Made by a program: the position numbers and the translations under genes. A stretch of DNA of 64,000 nucleotides from Fusibacter_C sp942493125 (GTDB lineage: Bacteria > Bacillota > Clostridia > Peptostreptococcales > Acidaminobacteraceae): contig OW818667.1 in the NCBI GenBank assembly GCA_942493125.1, positions 806,001 through 870,000 on the forward strand, written 5' to 3'. Below the pieces are notes generated by a model. The model worked only from the letters and a program-made list of their open reading frames with translations. It made no database searches and had not been told where the DNA came from. Positions 35,764 through 44,376 of the stretch are shown here, piece after piece. Every line of letters starts with the position of its first letter. The stretch's first letter is position 1.

Positions 35764-37101
35764 CTACTCTGTACGTATCGCTTCAAGTGCACTCAATTTT
35801 GTCGCTCTAACCGCTGGATAATAACCAGCGATTAGTCCAATCAATGTTGAGAAAGCCATTGCTGATAAGGATAACCAAGGTGGGATGTAGGATAGCAATG
35901 CAGGCCCATAATATCCTGTATCGCCATTCATGCCTGATAAAACAGTATTTATGATCATGGAAATACCATAACTGATACCGATGCCAAGCACCCCGCCAAA
36001 TAAACCAATCATAGCCGCCTCAAATAAGAAGAGTCGCTTAATGTCTTTTAATTGAGCGCCAATTACTTTCATGACGCCGATCTCTTTGGTTCGCTCATAA
36101 ATGGACATGACCATCGTGTTTGTGATGCCAATTGCTGCTACAAACAAGGAAACAGCACCGATGCCACCTAATATTGCTTGAATGAGACCCGATGTCTTTT
36201 TCATGTTCTCAAGGGCGTCCGTTAAACTATAGGCTTCATAACCCATAGCTTTAATTTGGTCTTGAACCTCTTGAACATATTTGATATCTGTAACACTAAC
36301 CTTCATTTCATCATATTTATTCTCAGGTGTCGTCTGACTTCCACCTTTGCCTACGACCGGTTGTCCTTGGCCACCTGGTTCTGGTGGATTTTTTCTATCA
36401 AAATCCTTCTTGAGTTCAACAAATGTCTCATAATCCATGAAAACATCAGAGGCATACGCATAATCCAGTTCTGAAGTGATGCCAGTCGGCGTCAAAACAA
36501 AACCTTTTGGTCGCTTGCCCTCATAGTATTGAGACGTTGGCAACAACTCAAGTTTTGTTGTGAAAATATCGATAACGGGCGGCATGCCATAAGGGTTTCT
36601 TGACGTTGGGTCGTAAAAACTCTGTTTTGCGTAAAAGCCAAACAAAACTTCGTTTTTTCCAGCCGTAGTTGGCAGTACACCTTCACTCAAATTGATATCC
36701 ATAAGCGCAAGCTTATCAAAATCCACCGCTTTAATACTCGTATAGCTTTCGTATTTTCCTGCATAAATTTTCGAGTCAAAGCGTTTGAATCCAATGACAA
36801 ATTCAACATTTTCAATCGCTTCAATAGCTGCGATCGTCTCATCATCTAAAACGACTTGACCCTCGGGCGATGCCACATTGCCACCTTCCATAAAAAATTG
36901 ATTGGCATAGATATCGATCATCGTCAAACTGCCGTACTCTTCGAGTTGCTTTTCAAAAGCTTTGTTCATACCAAGACCCAAAGAAACCATGACGACAATC
37001 GCTGCAGTACCAATGATAACACCGAGTACGGTTAAAATCGTTCTAGCTTTTCGACGCAATAAATTTTTAATGCCCATAAAAGCCAGATCTAAACTACTCA
37101 T
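35764..37101 (-). CDS. MacB/FtsX-type ABC transporter permease
   Basis: 445 residues: an N-terminal transmembrane helix after a basic leader (about 20-45, IGTAAIVVMVSLGLGMN), a large extracellular MacB-type domain (about 50-310), and three C-terminal helices in the FtsX arrangement (from about 318, with ITNTMVMSIYERTKEIGVMKVIGA). Such mechanotransmitter permeases couple cytosolic ATP hydrolysis to work outside the membrane. It overlaps the exported CARDB gene by 8 bases and belongs with the ATPase gene two positions upstream. Confidence 0.9.
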   Translation of the reverse strand: MSSLDLAFMGIKNLLRRKARTILTVLGVIIGTAAIVVMVSLGLGMNKAFEKQLEEYGSLTMIDIYANQFFMEGGNVASPEGQVVLDDETIAAIEAIENVEFVIGFKRFDSKIYAGKYESYTSIKAVDFDKLALMDINLSEGVLPTTAGKNEVLFGFYAKQSFYDPTSRNPYGMPPVIDIFTTKLELLPTSQYYEGKRPKGFVLTPTGITSELDYAYASDVFMDYETFVELKKDFDRKNPPEPGGQGQPVVGKGGSQTTPENKYDEMKVSVTDIKYVQEVQDQIKAMGYEAYSLTDALENMKKTSGLIQAILGGIGAVSLFVAAIGITNTMVMSIYERTKEIGVMKVIGAQLKDIKRLFLFEAAMIGLFGGVLGIGISYGISMIINTVLSGMNGDTGYYGPALLSYIPPWLSLSAMAFSTLIGLIAGYYPAVRATKLSALEAIRTE

Positions 37102-39139
37102 CTAAATCCTCCAGTTCTTTTTTGAGCTTCCTCGATTTAAGAACTTTTCTTACGACGAAGCCCACGATAGCCAATGCCGCAACTGCCGCTACGATAATCT
37201 GCCATGCTTTGAGGCCACCCGTTTCTTCTTCAACGGGCATATTAGGATCGATTGGGATACCGCCATCATCAATAATCGGCATTTCAGTGACATTGATCGT
37301 GAATGGTTGTTCTAAAGTGGATACCGTTCCAAGTGCGTCCTCAAATGAATAAACTAACTTGCCTTCAAACGTACCGACTTCATAGGCAAAAGCCTGAGCT
37401 GAAAAATATTCGCTTTTACCTGACTCAAAGTTGCCAACAAAGTAACTCCCCTCTGTCGTTTCAACACCTTCAAGTTTAACGATCATATTGTACATGGTTG
37501 ATTTGCCCATGTTGTAGAATTCTTGTTCAATATAGAATGGTTGACCAGTAAAGATTTCAAATGGAACAATCACTTCAGCCGTTTCAAGTCTTACTGGTTG
37601 AGAAACTGCAATACTTAACACTTCACTTTCAGAATATGGTGTCTTATTTTCATCGTAGGCATTGCCTTTGCTGTCTTCATACTCCATTTTCGCCGTCAGT
37701 GTATAGATCTTAACATTTGCATCTATTTTGGTTTTCAAATAAACCGTATGTGTATAGACTTCACCCGGTCCGATACTAGCTATAAAAAATGAGCTTGATG
37801 AATCAACAGGTGTAAAGACATTTTCTTCACTTGTCAAAGTGACTTTGATATTTTTTGTACCTTCTGCGTTGCTTGTGTTCTTAATTTTAAGTGTTAATGG
37901 ATAATCTTCTCCTGCGTAGACATATTCGCCATCATAATCATAGTAATCTATGATCAACTTTGGTTTGCTACCCTCAGAAGCAGCATCATCTTCCTTGCCC
38001 TGAACATAAATGCCAACGTATTCTTGAATAGTCTCTGGTGTCTCAGCAGAACCGCCTTTAGGAATATAGGACGCTTTAATATACGTGTGGTAATTCTCTG
38101 TGGTTGTTTCAGCTTTTGGCATCAACTTGAAAGTAATATTTTGACTCGCACCAGGTGCCAAATTCTTGATGACCACTTTGGAAGCCGTTTTTGAGATAAA
38201 TGTTTCTGGATATTCAATGGTTAGATCTGCTGTAGAAATTTCAACATTGCCTTTATTTTCAACTTTAAAAGTCACATTAAATGTTTCATTAGCTTTAACC
38301 GAAACTGGATACTGTACGTTTGTGATGGCCAAGTCGGCATCAAGTGAAGCTTTACCTGCAAGCGTTACATAAGCAATTGAGTCTTTTTTGTACACGTTAC
38401 CCATCTCGTCAATATAGCTGATGCTAACATTTATTGGGAACGTGCCTTCTTTTGCATCTTTTCCAGCTATGATATTAAAATAAGTCAATTGTGTGCCTTT
38501 TGCAGCCAATGTGTCAAATGTTTTAGTGTCCACTTCTTTATAGAGAACAACACCTTCATTTGAAAAACCAGATACGACGACTTTTACATCCTTCGCTGTA
38601 TTAGTCCCAGTATTTTTAATGTTAAGTGCCAGTGAATCAGGCGTATTCGCCATCAATTCTGTCTGACCTGTACTATATGAGGTGACACCTAAAATCGGTT
38701 CATTGTTGCCATTATCAACTTTTACGTAAATTTTTTCGGTTTGTGTATAGCTCGTTTCTTCAAAATTGCTATATTCTATTTCTAAATCGAACTCATAGAC
38801 TTTTGATACAGCAGTTGGACTAGGTGTCACACTAAAAACAAATTTTTTAGTGTCATTTGGATTTAGATAAGAAACCGTCTGACTCAAATTTGCTATATCA
38901 CTTCTAAATGGATGAGTACCCTTGATGCTTACGCGAATATTCTGTGCAACCACATATGATGCATTCTTGATGGTTACAGTATATTCCGTTCTTTCACCAG
39001 CTTTTACGACTTGAACTTCTTCTTCAGCTACAACGCCTAAAATCGGCTTATATGGGTCTGCTAAACCAAAACTGAATGTGCTGAATATTATGGCCAGCAC
39101 CATTGCCATTACGAGTGGTTTTCTTAATTTTGTTATCAT
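37094..39139 (-). CDS. Exported CARDB/COG1361-type protein of an ABC system
   Basis: 681 residues with a signal peptide (1-27, ending SFGLA) and a C-terminal transmembrane helix (about 645-667, WQIIVAAVAALAIVGFVV) followed by a basic tail. Between them are about five immunoglobulin-like repeats of CARDB type, each with a pattern such as LALNIKNTGTNTAKDVKV or LTLKIKNTSNAEGTKNIKV. In COG1361 proteins this layout is found beside MacB-like ABC genes. It is placed between the ATPase and the permease and overlaps the permease start, so it probably acts as the extracellular partner. The ligand is unknown. Confidence 0.82.
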   Translation of the reverse strand: MITKLRKPLVMAMVLAIIFSTFSFGLADPYKPILGVVAEEEVQVVKAGERTEYTVTIKNASYVVAQNIRVSIKGTHPFRSDIANLSQTVSYLNPNDTKKFVFSVTPSPTAVSKVYEFDLEIEYSNFEETSYTQTEKIYVKVDNGNNEPILGVTSYSTGQTELMANTPDSLALNIKNTGTNTAKDVKVVVSGFSNEGVVLYKEVDTKTFDTLAAKGTQLTYFNIIAGKDAKEGTFPINVSISYIDEMGNVYKKDSIAYVTLAGKASLDADLAITNVQYPVSVKANETFNVTFKVENKGNVEISTADLTIEYPETFISKTASKVVIKNLAPGASQNITFKLMPKAETTTENYHTYIKASYIPKGGSAETPETIQEYVGIYVQGKEDDAASEGSKPKLIIDYYDYDGEYVYAGEDYPLTLKIKNTSNAEGTKNIKVTLTSEENVFTPVDSSSSFFIASIGPGEVYTHTVYLKTKIDANVKIYTLTAKMEYEDSKGNAYDENKTPYSESEVLSIAVSQPVRLETAEVIVPFEIFTGQPFYIEQEFYNMGKSTMYNMIVKLEGVETTEGSYFVGNFESGKSEYFSAQAFAYEVGTFEGKLVYSFEDALGTVSTLEQPFTINVTEMPIIDDGGIPIDPNMPVEEETGGLKAWQIIVAAVAALAIVGFVVRKVLKSRKLKKELEDLDE

Positions 39140-39184
39140 GGTTCTCCCCTTTAAATTGTGTCATCATTCGTTTTAATTTGCGTA

Positions 39185-40015
39185 TTAAATCTGAATATAA
39201 TTCTCTTCGTAAGGTTTGATGTACTTATCATAAACATCATCTAAGCTTCTATTCTCAATGCTTTGAATATCACCATCTCTGATGTGGATTACTTTGTCCG
39301 CATATAATGCAACTTCTGGGTCATGTGTGACAATGACGATCGTTTGCATTTTTTCCCGTGCCATTTTCCACATGATGTGCATGACTTCAATGGATGTTTT
39401 GGTATCTAGATTACCCGTAGGTTCATCTGCAAATATGATTTCTGGTGACCCGACGAAAGCTCTGGCGATGCCGACACGTTGCTGTTGACCACCACTCATT
39501 TGACTTGGTTTATGTTTGTATCTATCGCCTAAGCCTACCATCTTCAGATATTTCTTAGCAATTTTTTCTCTTTTAACTTTTGGTGTTCCTCTGAATATGA
39601 GGGGCATCGCAACATTTTCAAGTGCTGTCAAAGCCGTTAGTAAGTTGTAGGATTGAAAAATAAATCCGATAAACCTCTGCCTAAAGTTGGCAAGTTGCTT
39701 TTCATTCATGCGCTCTATCGCATGCCCTTTAATCTCTATGGAACCCTTTGTTGGTTTTTCAAGGCCTGCCATCATATTCAACAATGTCGACTTACCAGAG
39801 CCTGATGTGCCCAAGATACAACATATTTCACCTTTATAAATGGTGAGATTGATCTGATTGAGCGCAACCACCTTTTCTGTTCCAATTTTATATACCTTTC
39901 TTAATTCCTTCACTTGAATGACGATTTGTCTATTCGTGGTCGAAGTCTCCAGTGGTTGTTCCGTTGGCTGTTCCAGTGGTTGTTCCGATGTATTGTCCTC
40001 GATAGTCTCAATCAC
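39185..40015 (-). CDS. LolD/MacB-type ABC transporter ATPase
   Basis: 276 residues. Walker A GTSGSGKST, Q-loop in FQSYNLL, signature MSGGQQQR, Walker B IIFADEPTGNLD and the H-loop VTHDPEVA are all intact. The N-terminal 45 residues are an unusual glutamate/glutamine/proline stretch (EQPLEQPTEQPLE) coded by an internal DNA repeat. The frame is open from 40048, but AGGAGGT seven bases before GTG at 40015 marks the start. It is the first gene of the ATPase-CARDB-permease operon. Confidence 0.93.
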   Translation of the reverse strand: MIETIEDNTSEQPLEQPTEQPLETSTTNRQIVIQVKELRKVYKIGTEKVVALNQINLTIYKGEICCILGTSGSGKSTLLNMMAGLEKPTKGSIEIKGHAIERMNEKQLANFRQRFIGFIFQSYNLLTALTALENVAMPLIFRGTPKVKREKIAKKYLKMVGLGDRYKHKPSQMSGGQQQRVGIARAFVGSPEIIFADEPTGNLDTKTSIEVMHIMWKMAREKMQTIVIVTHDPEVALYADKVIHIRDGDIQSIENRSLDDVYDKYIKPYEENYIQI

Positions 40016-40091
40016 GATGCGACCTCCTTTCCGAGCATATTGATTCATTTTAATGATAACGTGTTTTAAAAATAAATATATGAATAATTCA

Positions 40092-40364
40092 TTAGAATTT
40101 CATTAGAAATTGAATCAAACTATCCCAATTGACCCATAGGGTCAGAATTAATGCAATAATGCCACAAATCGCGCCAAATGTATGAAACTTATCCATAATC
40201 CGAGATTTTCGATAATTTTCCAGTTCATATTCCCATGCATACTTTTTGGTTTCTTCTACTTTATTCGGAGAATAAACTTCGGCGTTTTTAGATTTTTGTG
40301 TATGCTTCAAGATTTCGCGTTTGTTCTTCTCAAACTCAAGTTCTTCTAAAAGTTGTTTGCTCAT
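40092..40364 (-). CDS. 90-residue membrane-anchored protein linked to yhaN, hypothetical
   Basis: Residues 1-62 are highly charged and helical (LEELEFEKNKREILKH); residues about 65-84 form one hydrophobic helix (FGAICGIIALILTLWVNW). No family recognised. Its ATG overlaps the yhaN stop (ATGA) and is preceded by GAGGTGG, indicating translational coupling. It may bring the YhaN-type ATPase to the membrane, which is inference from position only. Confidence 0.7.
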   Translation of the reverse strand: MSKQLLEELEFEKNKREILKHTQKSKNAEVYSPNKVEETKKYAWEYELENYRKSRIMDKFHTFGAICGIIALILTLWVNWDSLIQFLMKF

Positions 40365-42943
40365 ACAGCCACCTCAATGAGTTTAGACGTTGTGTTGTCG
40401 CCAATCTGGATTGCTAAATTTCGATGGCAAGTAAAAATCATGATTTGTCGATTCTTGGAAACTTCCTCAAGTATCGCGAGTGTCTCTACAAATCTATTTG
40501 AGTCCCAGTTGACGAATGCCTCATCAAGAACAAAAGGCAGTTGATTTTGAGGATCTAGCGCTTCCAGTACCGCTAATCGATAGGCAAAGAACAATTGTTG
40601 AATTGTGCCTTTGCTGAAAGCTCTTGCGACGGGGATGATTTCACCATCAACTAAAAATTGGAGGTCAAAATGTCCATTATCCTCACTTATGAGTACTTCC
40701 TTGTATTTACCACGCGTCATTTGATTCATGAAGTAACTAACTCTTTGGATGATATTCGGTTGATTTTCCACCCTATAGCGTTCATCAGAGAATTTGATGA
40801 TTTCAAGTAAGACCATCATTTGATTTCTAAGCTCAATACATTCTTTGAGTTCAGCTTCTGCAACGAGTATCTGACTGCTGATCGAATCCAAACATAAAGC
40901 TTCATTGTATCTCTGAATCTCTAAATTGAGACTGTGCTTTTCATCGAGAAGTTGCTTTTCAAGTGCATCGATATCGGCAATCTTTGCTTCTAACTCAAGC
41001 ATTCTGCTTTCCGTAGCTTCTAAAACACTGTGCAAATCGTAATTTTGTACGGACAGTTCATCACTAAACACTTTGATTTTTCGTGTTACTTCAGTATTTT
41101 GTGCAATCATTTTTAAACCAAAGTCATAATCACCATCACCAAAGTCACTAACTTTTTCTCTTAAGTCATGTATGATCGATTCTAAGCCTATACATTCAAG
41201 TCGACTGTTTTTAATCGAAGCTTCTATCATATCAATTTGAACTTGCTTCTTTGTTTCAACTGCTTCGATTTCAGATAAACGATCCATTTGAGCGAGTACA
41301 TACTGTAAGCTGAGCACAGCGCCTCGCGTCGTATCAAAGCCTTTATCGTGCATGACATTTGAAATCGTGCTTTCGATTGCCTTTTGGCGATCGATTAAAG
41401 CTGCCCATTTATCGTGTAAAGCATCTTCTTCATGCAAAAGTAAAATCAATTGTTCGAGCTTACCAAAAAAGCGTAGACTATTGTCTCTATATACATAATC
41501 GGGTAATACAATTATCCCACATAAAGCTTCGATTTTCTGAGTCAGCGCCATTAAATCAACCTTTTCAGATAATCCTGTAGATTCGTCTAATTTGAAATGT
41601 GCCATAGAATAACCAAACGCACCGATTCCAGCAAATGAAGCCAATCGTAATGGTTCAAAAACTAAGCCGATGATAAAAAAGACTATGCCCAAAACTCCTA
41701 ATAATAAGTTACCTTTTTTCTTACGACTGTGCATTGATAACTCACGCTTTTCTATAGCTGCATTATTATCAAAGCCATCCGAATATTTCTGTATTAGTGT
41801 CATTAGATCAAGAACAGGAAGCTTTTTAAGTGTCGTTTTTACAGCATCTTCCAACTCTGTATCAAATAAAATCTTATATTGGCCGCCAATTTTCTCGCGC
41901 AATTTCACAAGTTCGTCAAGCTTCGTGTGCTCTTCTTGTTCAAATCGCATCATATCGCTCAATGCACTTTTCAAAGGCTCAATTTCCATTTTGAAATTGA
42001 GCAACTTCTTATCATGCTCAGAGTAAATAAATAAGGTTTCTTTTAAATTTGAATAAGCTAGTTCAGCTTTTTCTGCTTTAGCTATTGCTTCATTCCACTT
42101 GATTTGATTTTGATCGATTAAATCGGTGAGCTTACTATCAAGTAACGAAAAGGCATCCATTTTATACAGGGTACGCTTTAGACCTTCAATTCTCTCAATC
42201 AATTCTCTTATTGGCAAATTAATTCGCAACAGACGTAGTGAATGATCTAGAGACTTTCTGTCTAAATCAGCTTGTTTATACCGCCCCTCAATTTCATCAA
42301 TTCTCAATAGTTTCTCTCTGATCATCTCATAGCTTTTTTCCGCTTCGTGTCGTTGCAGCTTCAATTGGTTGATTTCCATCTGAAGCTGGTTGATCTTTGG
42401 ATTGCCTCGCTTGTCTTTACGCCAAAGAGCATTAATGTCTTGCTCAAGCTTTAGAATGACATCTGATGCCTTGTTCAGGTAATCAGACCCATAATTAAAG
42501 ATCAATTTTTCCTGAATGGATTCAAAAGATGCCTTCTCAAATTGATTTAAATCCTCAGCAGTAAGATGAAAAACAGCCTCAAACAAAGCTTCACTGACAT
42601 GATTGACAAATGGCAATGGTTCATTGCGAAATATCTGTGCACTGTTATTGGATTTGTAGAGATTAAATCTAGGTACACTTTTTAGACTTCTTTCTATCGA
42701 GAAAAGTTCCCCAGTTTCTGTGATTTCTGAAGAAAAATTAATTTCATTTTTTGACCAGTTGACATAGGGATGTTTTTCGCGACTTGAAGGCTTAAATCCG
42801 TAAATCAGTGTTGAAATGCTATTGAATATGGTCGATTTTCCAGCCTCGTTATCGCCTAAAAAAATGTTGATGCCCGGCGACAGGTCAATATCATGATCAA
42901 TTAGCTTACCATAGACTTTATATCGCAATTTGTTAATTATCAT
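40361..42943 (-). CDS. yhaN: SMC-like ATPase of the SbcC/YhaN type
   Basis: 860 residues. Walker A GDNEAGKST at about 30-38 and a C-terminal Walker B LPFVLDEAFVNWD near 800 flank long coiled coils (about 170-700). At about 418-450 the coils are interrupted by two hydrophobic segments (LLGVLGIVFFIIGLVF; RLASFAGIGAFGY), a feature of YhaN that distinguishes it from SbcC. It overlaps the upstream phosphoesterase gene by 11 bases, as in the yhaO-yhaN pair of Bacillus. A role in DNA end processing or repair at the membrane is probable, not shown. Confidence 0.82.
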   Translation of the reverse strand: MIINKLRYKVYGKLIDHDIDLSPGINIFLGDNEAGKSTIFNSISTLIYGFKPSSREKHPYVNWSKNEINFSSEITETGELFSIERSLKSVPRFNLYKSNNSAQIFRNEPLPFVNHVSEALFEAVFHLTAEDLNQFEKASFESIQEKLIFNYGSDYLNKASDVILKLEQDINALWRKDKRGNPKINQLQMEINQLKLQRHEAEKSYEMIREKLLRIDEIEGRYKQADLDRKSLDHSLRLLRINLPIRELIERIEGLKRTLYKMDAFSLLDSKLTDLIDQNQIKWNEAIAKAEKAELAYSNLKETLFIYSEHDKKLLNFKMEIEPLKSALSDMMRFEQEEHTKLDELVKLREKIGGQYKILFDTELEDAVKTTLKKLPVLDLMTLIQKYSDGFDNNAAIEKRELSMHSRKKKGNLLLGVLGIVFFIIGLVFEPLRLASFAGIGAFGYSMAHFKLDESTGLSEKVDLMALTQKIEALCGIIVLPDYVYRDNSLRFFGKLEQLILLLHEEDALHDKWAALIDRQKAIESTISNVMHDKGFDTTRGAVLSLQYVLAQMDRLSEIEAVETKKQVQIDMIEASIKNSRLECIGLESIIHDLREKVSDFGDGDYDFGLKMIAQNTEVTRKIKVFSDELSVQNYDLHSVLEATESRMLELEAKIADIDALEKQLLDEKHSLNLEIQRYNEALCLDSISSQILVAEAELKECIELRNQMMVLLEIIKFSDERYRVENQPNIIQRVSYFMNQMTRGKYKEVLISEDNGHFDLQFLVDGEIIPVARAFSKGTIQQLFFAYRLAVLEALDPQNQLPFVLDEAFVNWDSNRFVETLAILEEVSKNRQIMIFTCHRNLAIQIGDNTTSKLIEVAV

Positions 42944-44162
42944 CAGATCTCACCACCATTCGCTCTACGACTTCCTGTAACAAGTGGTTTTTCATAGCCT
43001 GCAGATACGCTTGTTTTTCTAACTTGTCATCAAAAATTGGCAATTCATATATTTTCGAAAGCAGCCCCTCTTCATAGGATGTATTTGAAATGCGGTGAAT
43101 CATCTGGGACAACACCGTATTTTCGCTGGCTAGTTCATTCAAATTATAATGGTGGGATAGGTTTCTGCTCTTAATTTCGAAATCGAGCAAACCTGTTTTT
43201 TCCTTGACAATTTCTTCTAAAAACGAGCTATTTGACTCCATCTCTATTTGTTTTTTCAGTGGTGAACGACCAACCAAATTCAACCGAATAATCATTTGTT
43301 TCGCTGCTGATGGGCTTTCTCCAATTAATTTTGTCACATGATCTATAATCGTATTTTGCAAATCAGATAATGCTCGGATATCAGAATTTATCGTCAACGC
43401 ACTCTGTTCCCACTGAATCACGTTAAAATTGACAGGCTCAGCTGTCGTGACTTGGTTTGTTAAAGTGACTAAATAGCCACCTTTAGATCCCGTCTCTTTG
43501 ATATTCAAACCCTGCAAATTTCCTGAGTAAGCAATATTCTGTGTCAACTTTTGTCTTATGTGAATATGTCCAAGTGCAAAATAATTGTAGTTTAGCGATT
43601 CGATGTGTATGAGAGGCGTTGCCATATAACGCGCTTTATCGTCAATATCAATAGCAGATGGCACACTGGCATGTGCAATGCCGATCCAAATTTCTTCTGT
43701 CGATTTGATTGGAAAATCTTTGATCAAATTGCGTTGTTCATTTTTAGACTTATGGCCAACACCAACAACTTTATACGGGATGCCACTTCGACTCATGACA
43801 TCGAGACATTTTATAGTATCCTCTTCAAAAAAATAAAATGAAGTGTGTTCTTTCAATGGTTCTAAAAATCGAGCTGTCAACATTGGATCGTGATTGCCAG
43901 TTACATAAAAGATCTTATGCTTGTTGTATAAAAGTCTCTCAAACTGACTAATGACAAAATACTCATCTTTAAACGATATTTTATCATCGTCGAAAAAATC
44001 ACCTGCAAGAATGACGCCTTCCAAGTTGTTTTCAATTGTATAATCAATTGCATGCACGATTGTTTCATATAGTGCTTCTTTTATTTGATTTCTGACATAA
44101 CTGCTTTTATTTGCAAACCCAGCACTCAAATGTACGTCAGATAGGTGTAAAAATCTTATCAT
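42933..44162 (-). CDS. yhaO: DNA repair phosphoesterase of the SbcD/YhaO type
   Basis: 409 residues of the calcineurin-like metallophosphoesterase fold. Metal-binding motifs are in order: LSDVHLS (about 6-12), AGDFFDD (about 52-58), TGNHDP (about 85-90), HAS (about 165) and GHIHI (about 195). The C-terminal half is a capping region. The frame opens at 44198, but GGAGGC before the ATG at 44162 fixes the start. With the overlapping YhaN-type ATPase it should form an Mre11-Rad50-like complex. Confidence 0.88.
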   Translation of the reverse strand: MIRFLHLSDVHLSAGFANKSSYVRNQIKEALYETIVHAIDYTIENNLEGVILAGDFFDDDKISFKDEYFVISQFERLLYNKHKIFYVTGNHDPMLTARFLEPLKEHTSFYFFEEDTIKCLDVMSRSGIPYKVVGVGHKSKNEQRNLIKDFPIKSTEEIWIGIAHASVPSAIDIDDKARYMATPLIHIESLNYNYFALGHIHIRQKLTQNIAYSGNLQGLNIKETGSKGGYLVTLTNQVTTAEPVNFNVIQWEQSALTINSDIRALSDLQNTIIDHVTKLIGESPSAAKQMIIRLNLVGRSPLKKQIEMESNSSFLEEIVKEKTGLLDFEIKSRNLSHHYNLNELASENTVLSQMIHRISNTSYEEGLLSKIYELPIFDDKLEKQAYLQAMKNHLLQEVVERMVVRSDDN

Positions 44163-44376
44163 TTTTGCCTCCGAAATATAATGGAACCCTTTACACAATT
44201 ATAGTACAAGCTAGACAAAGTCACCACTATATTGTAGAATAATTGATAATAATTATAAAAAACTACAATATATTGAGTCTATCGTCCTATGTATTTTAGT
44301 ATCTCAAATAAAACATGCACGTCACTGGATATATATGTTAAAATAATGGAAAGTAATATTAGTTATGGAGGGTTTA

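Noticed and set aside
44189..44200. CCCTTTACACAA also occurring at 4158-4169
   Set aside because: The second copy is a single half-site without its inverted partner, so the match may be chance.
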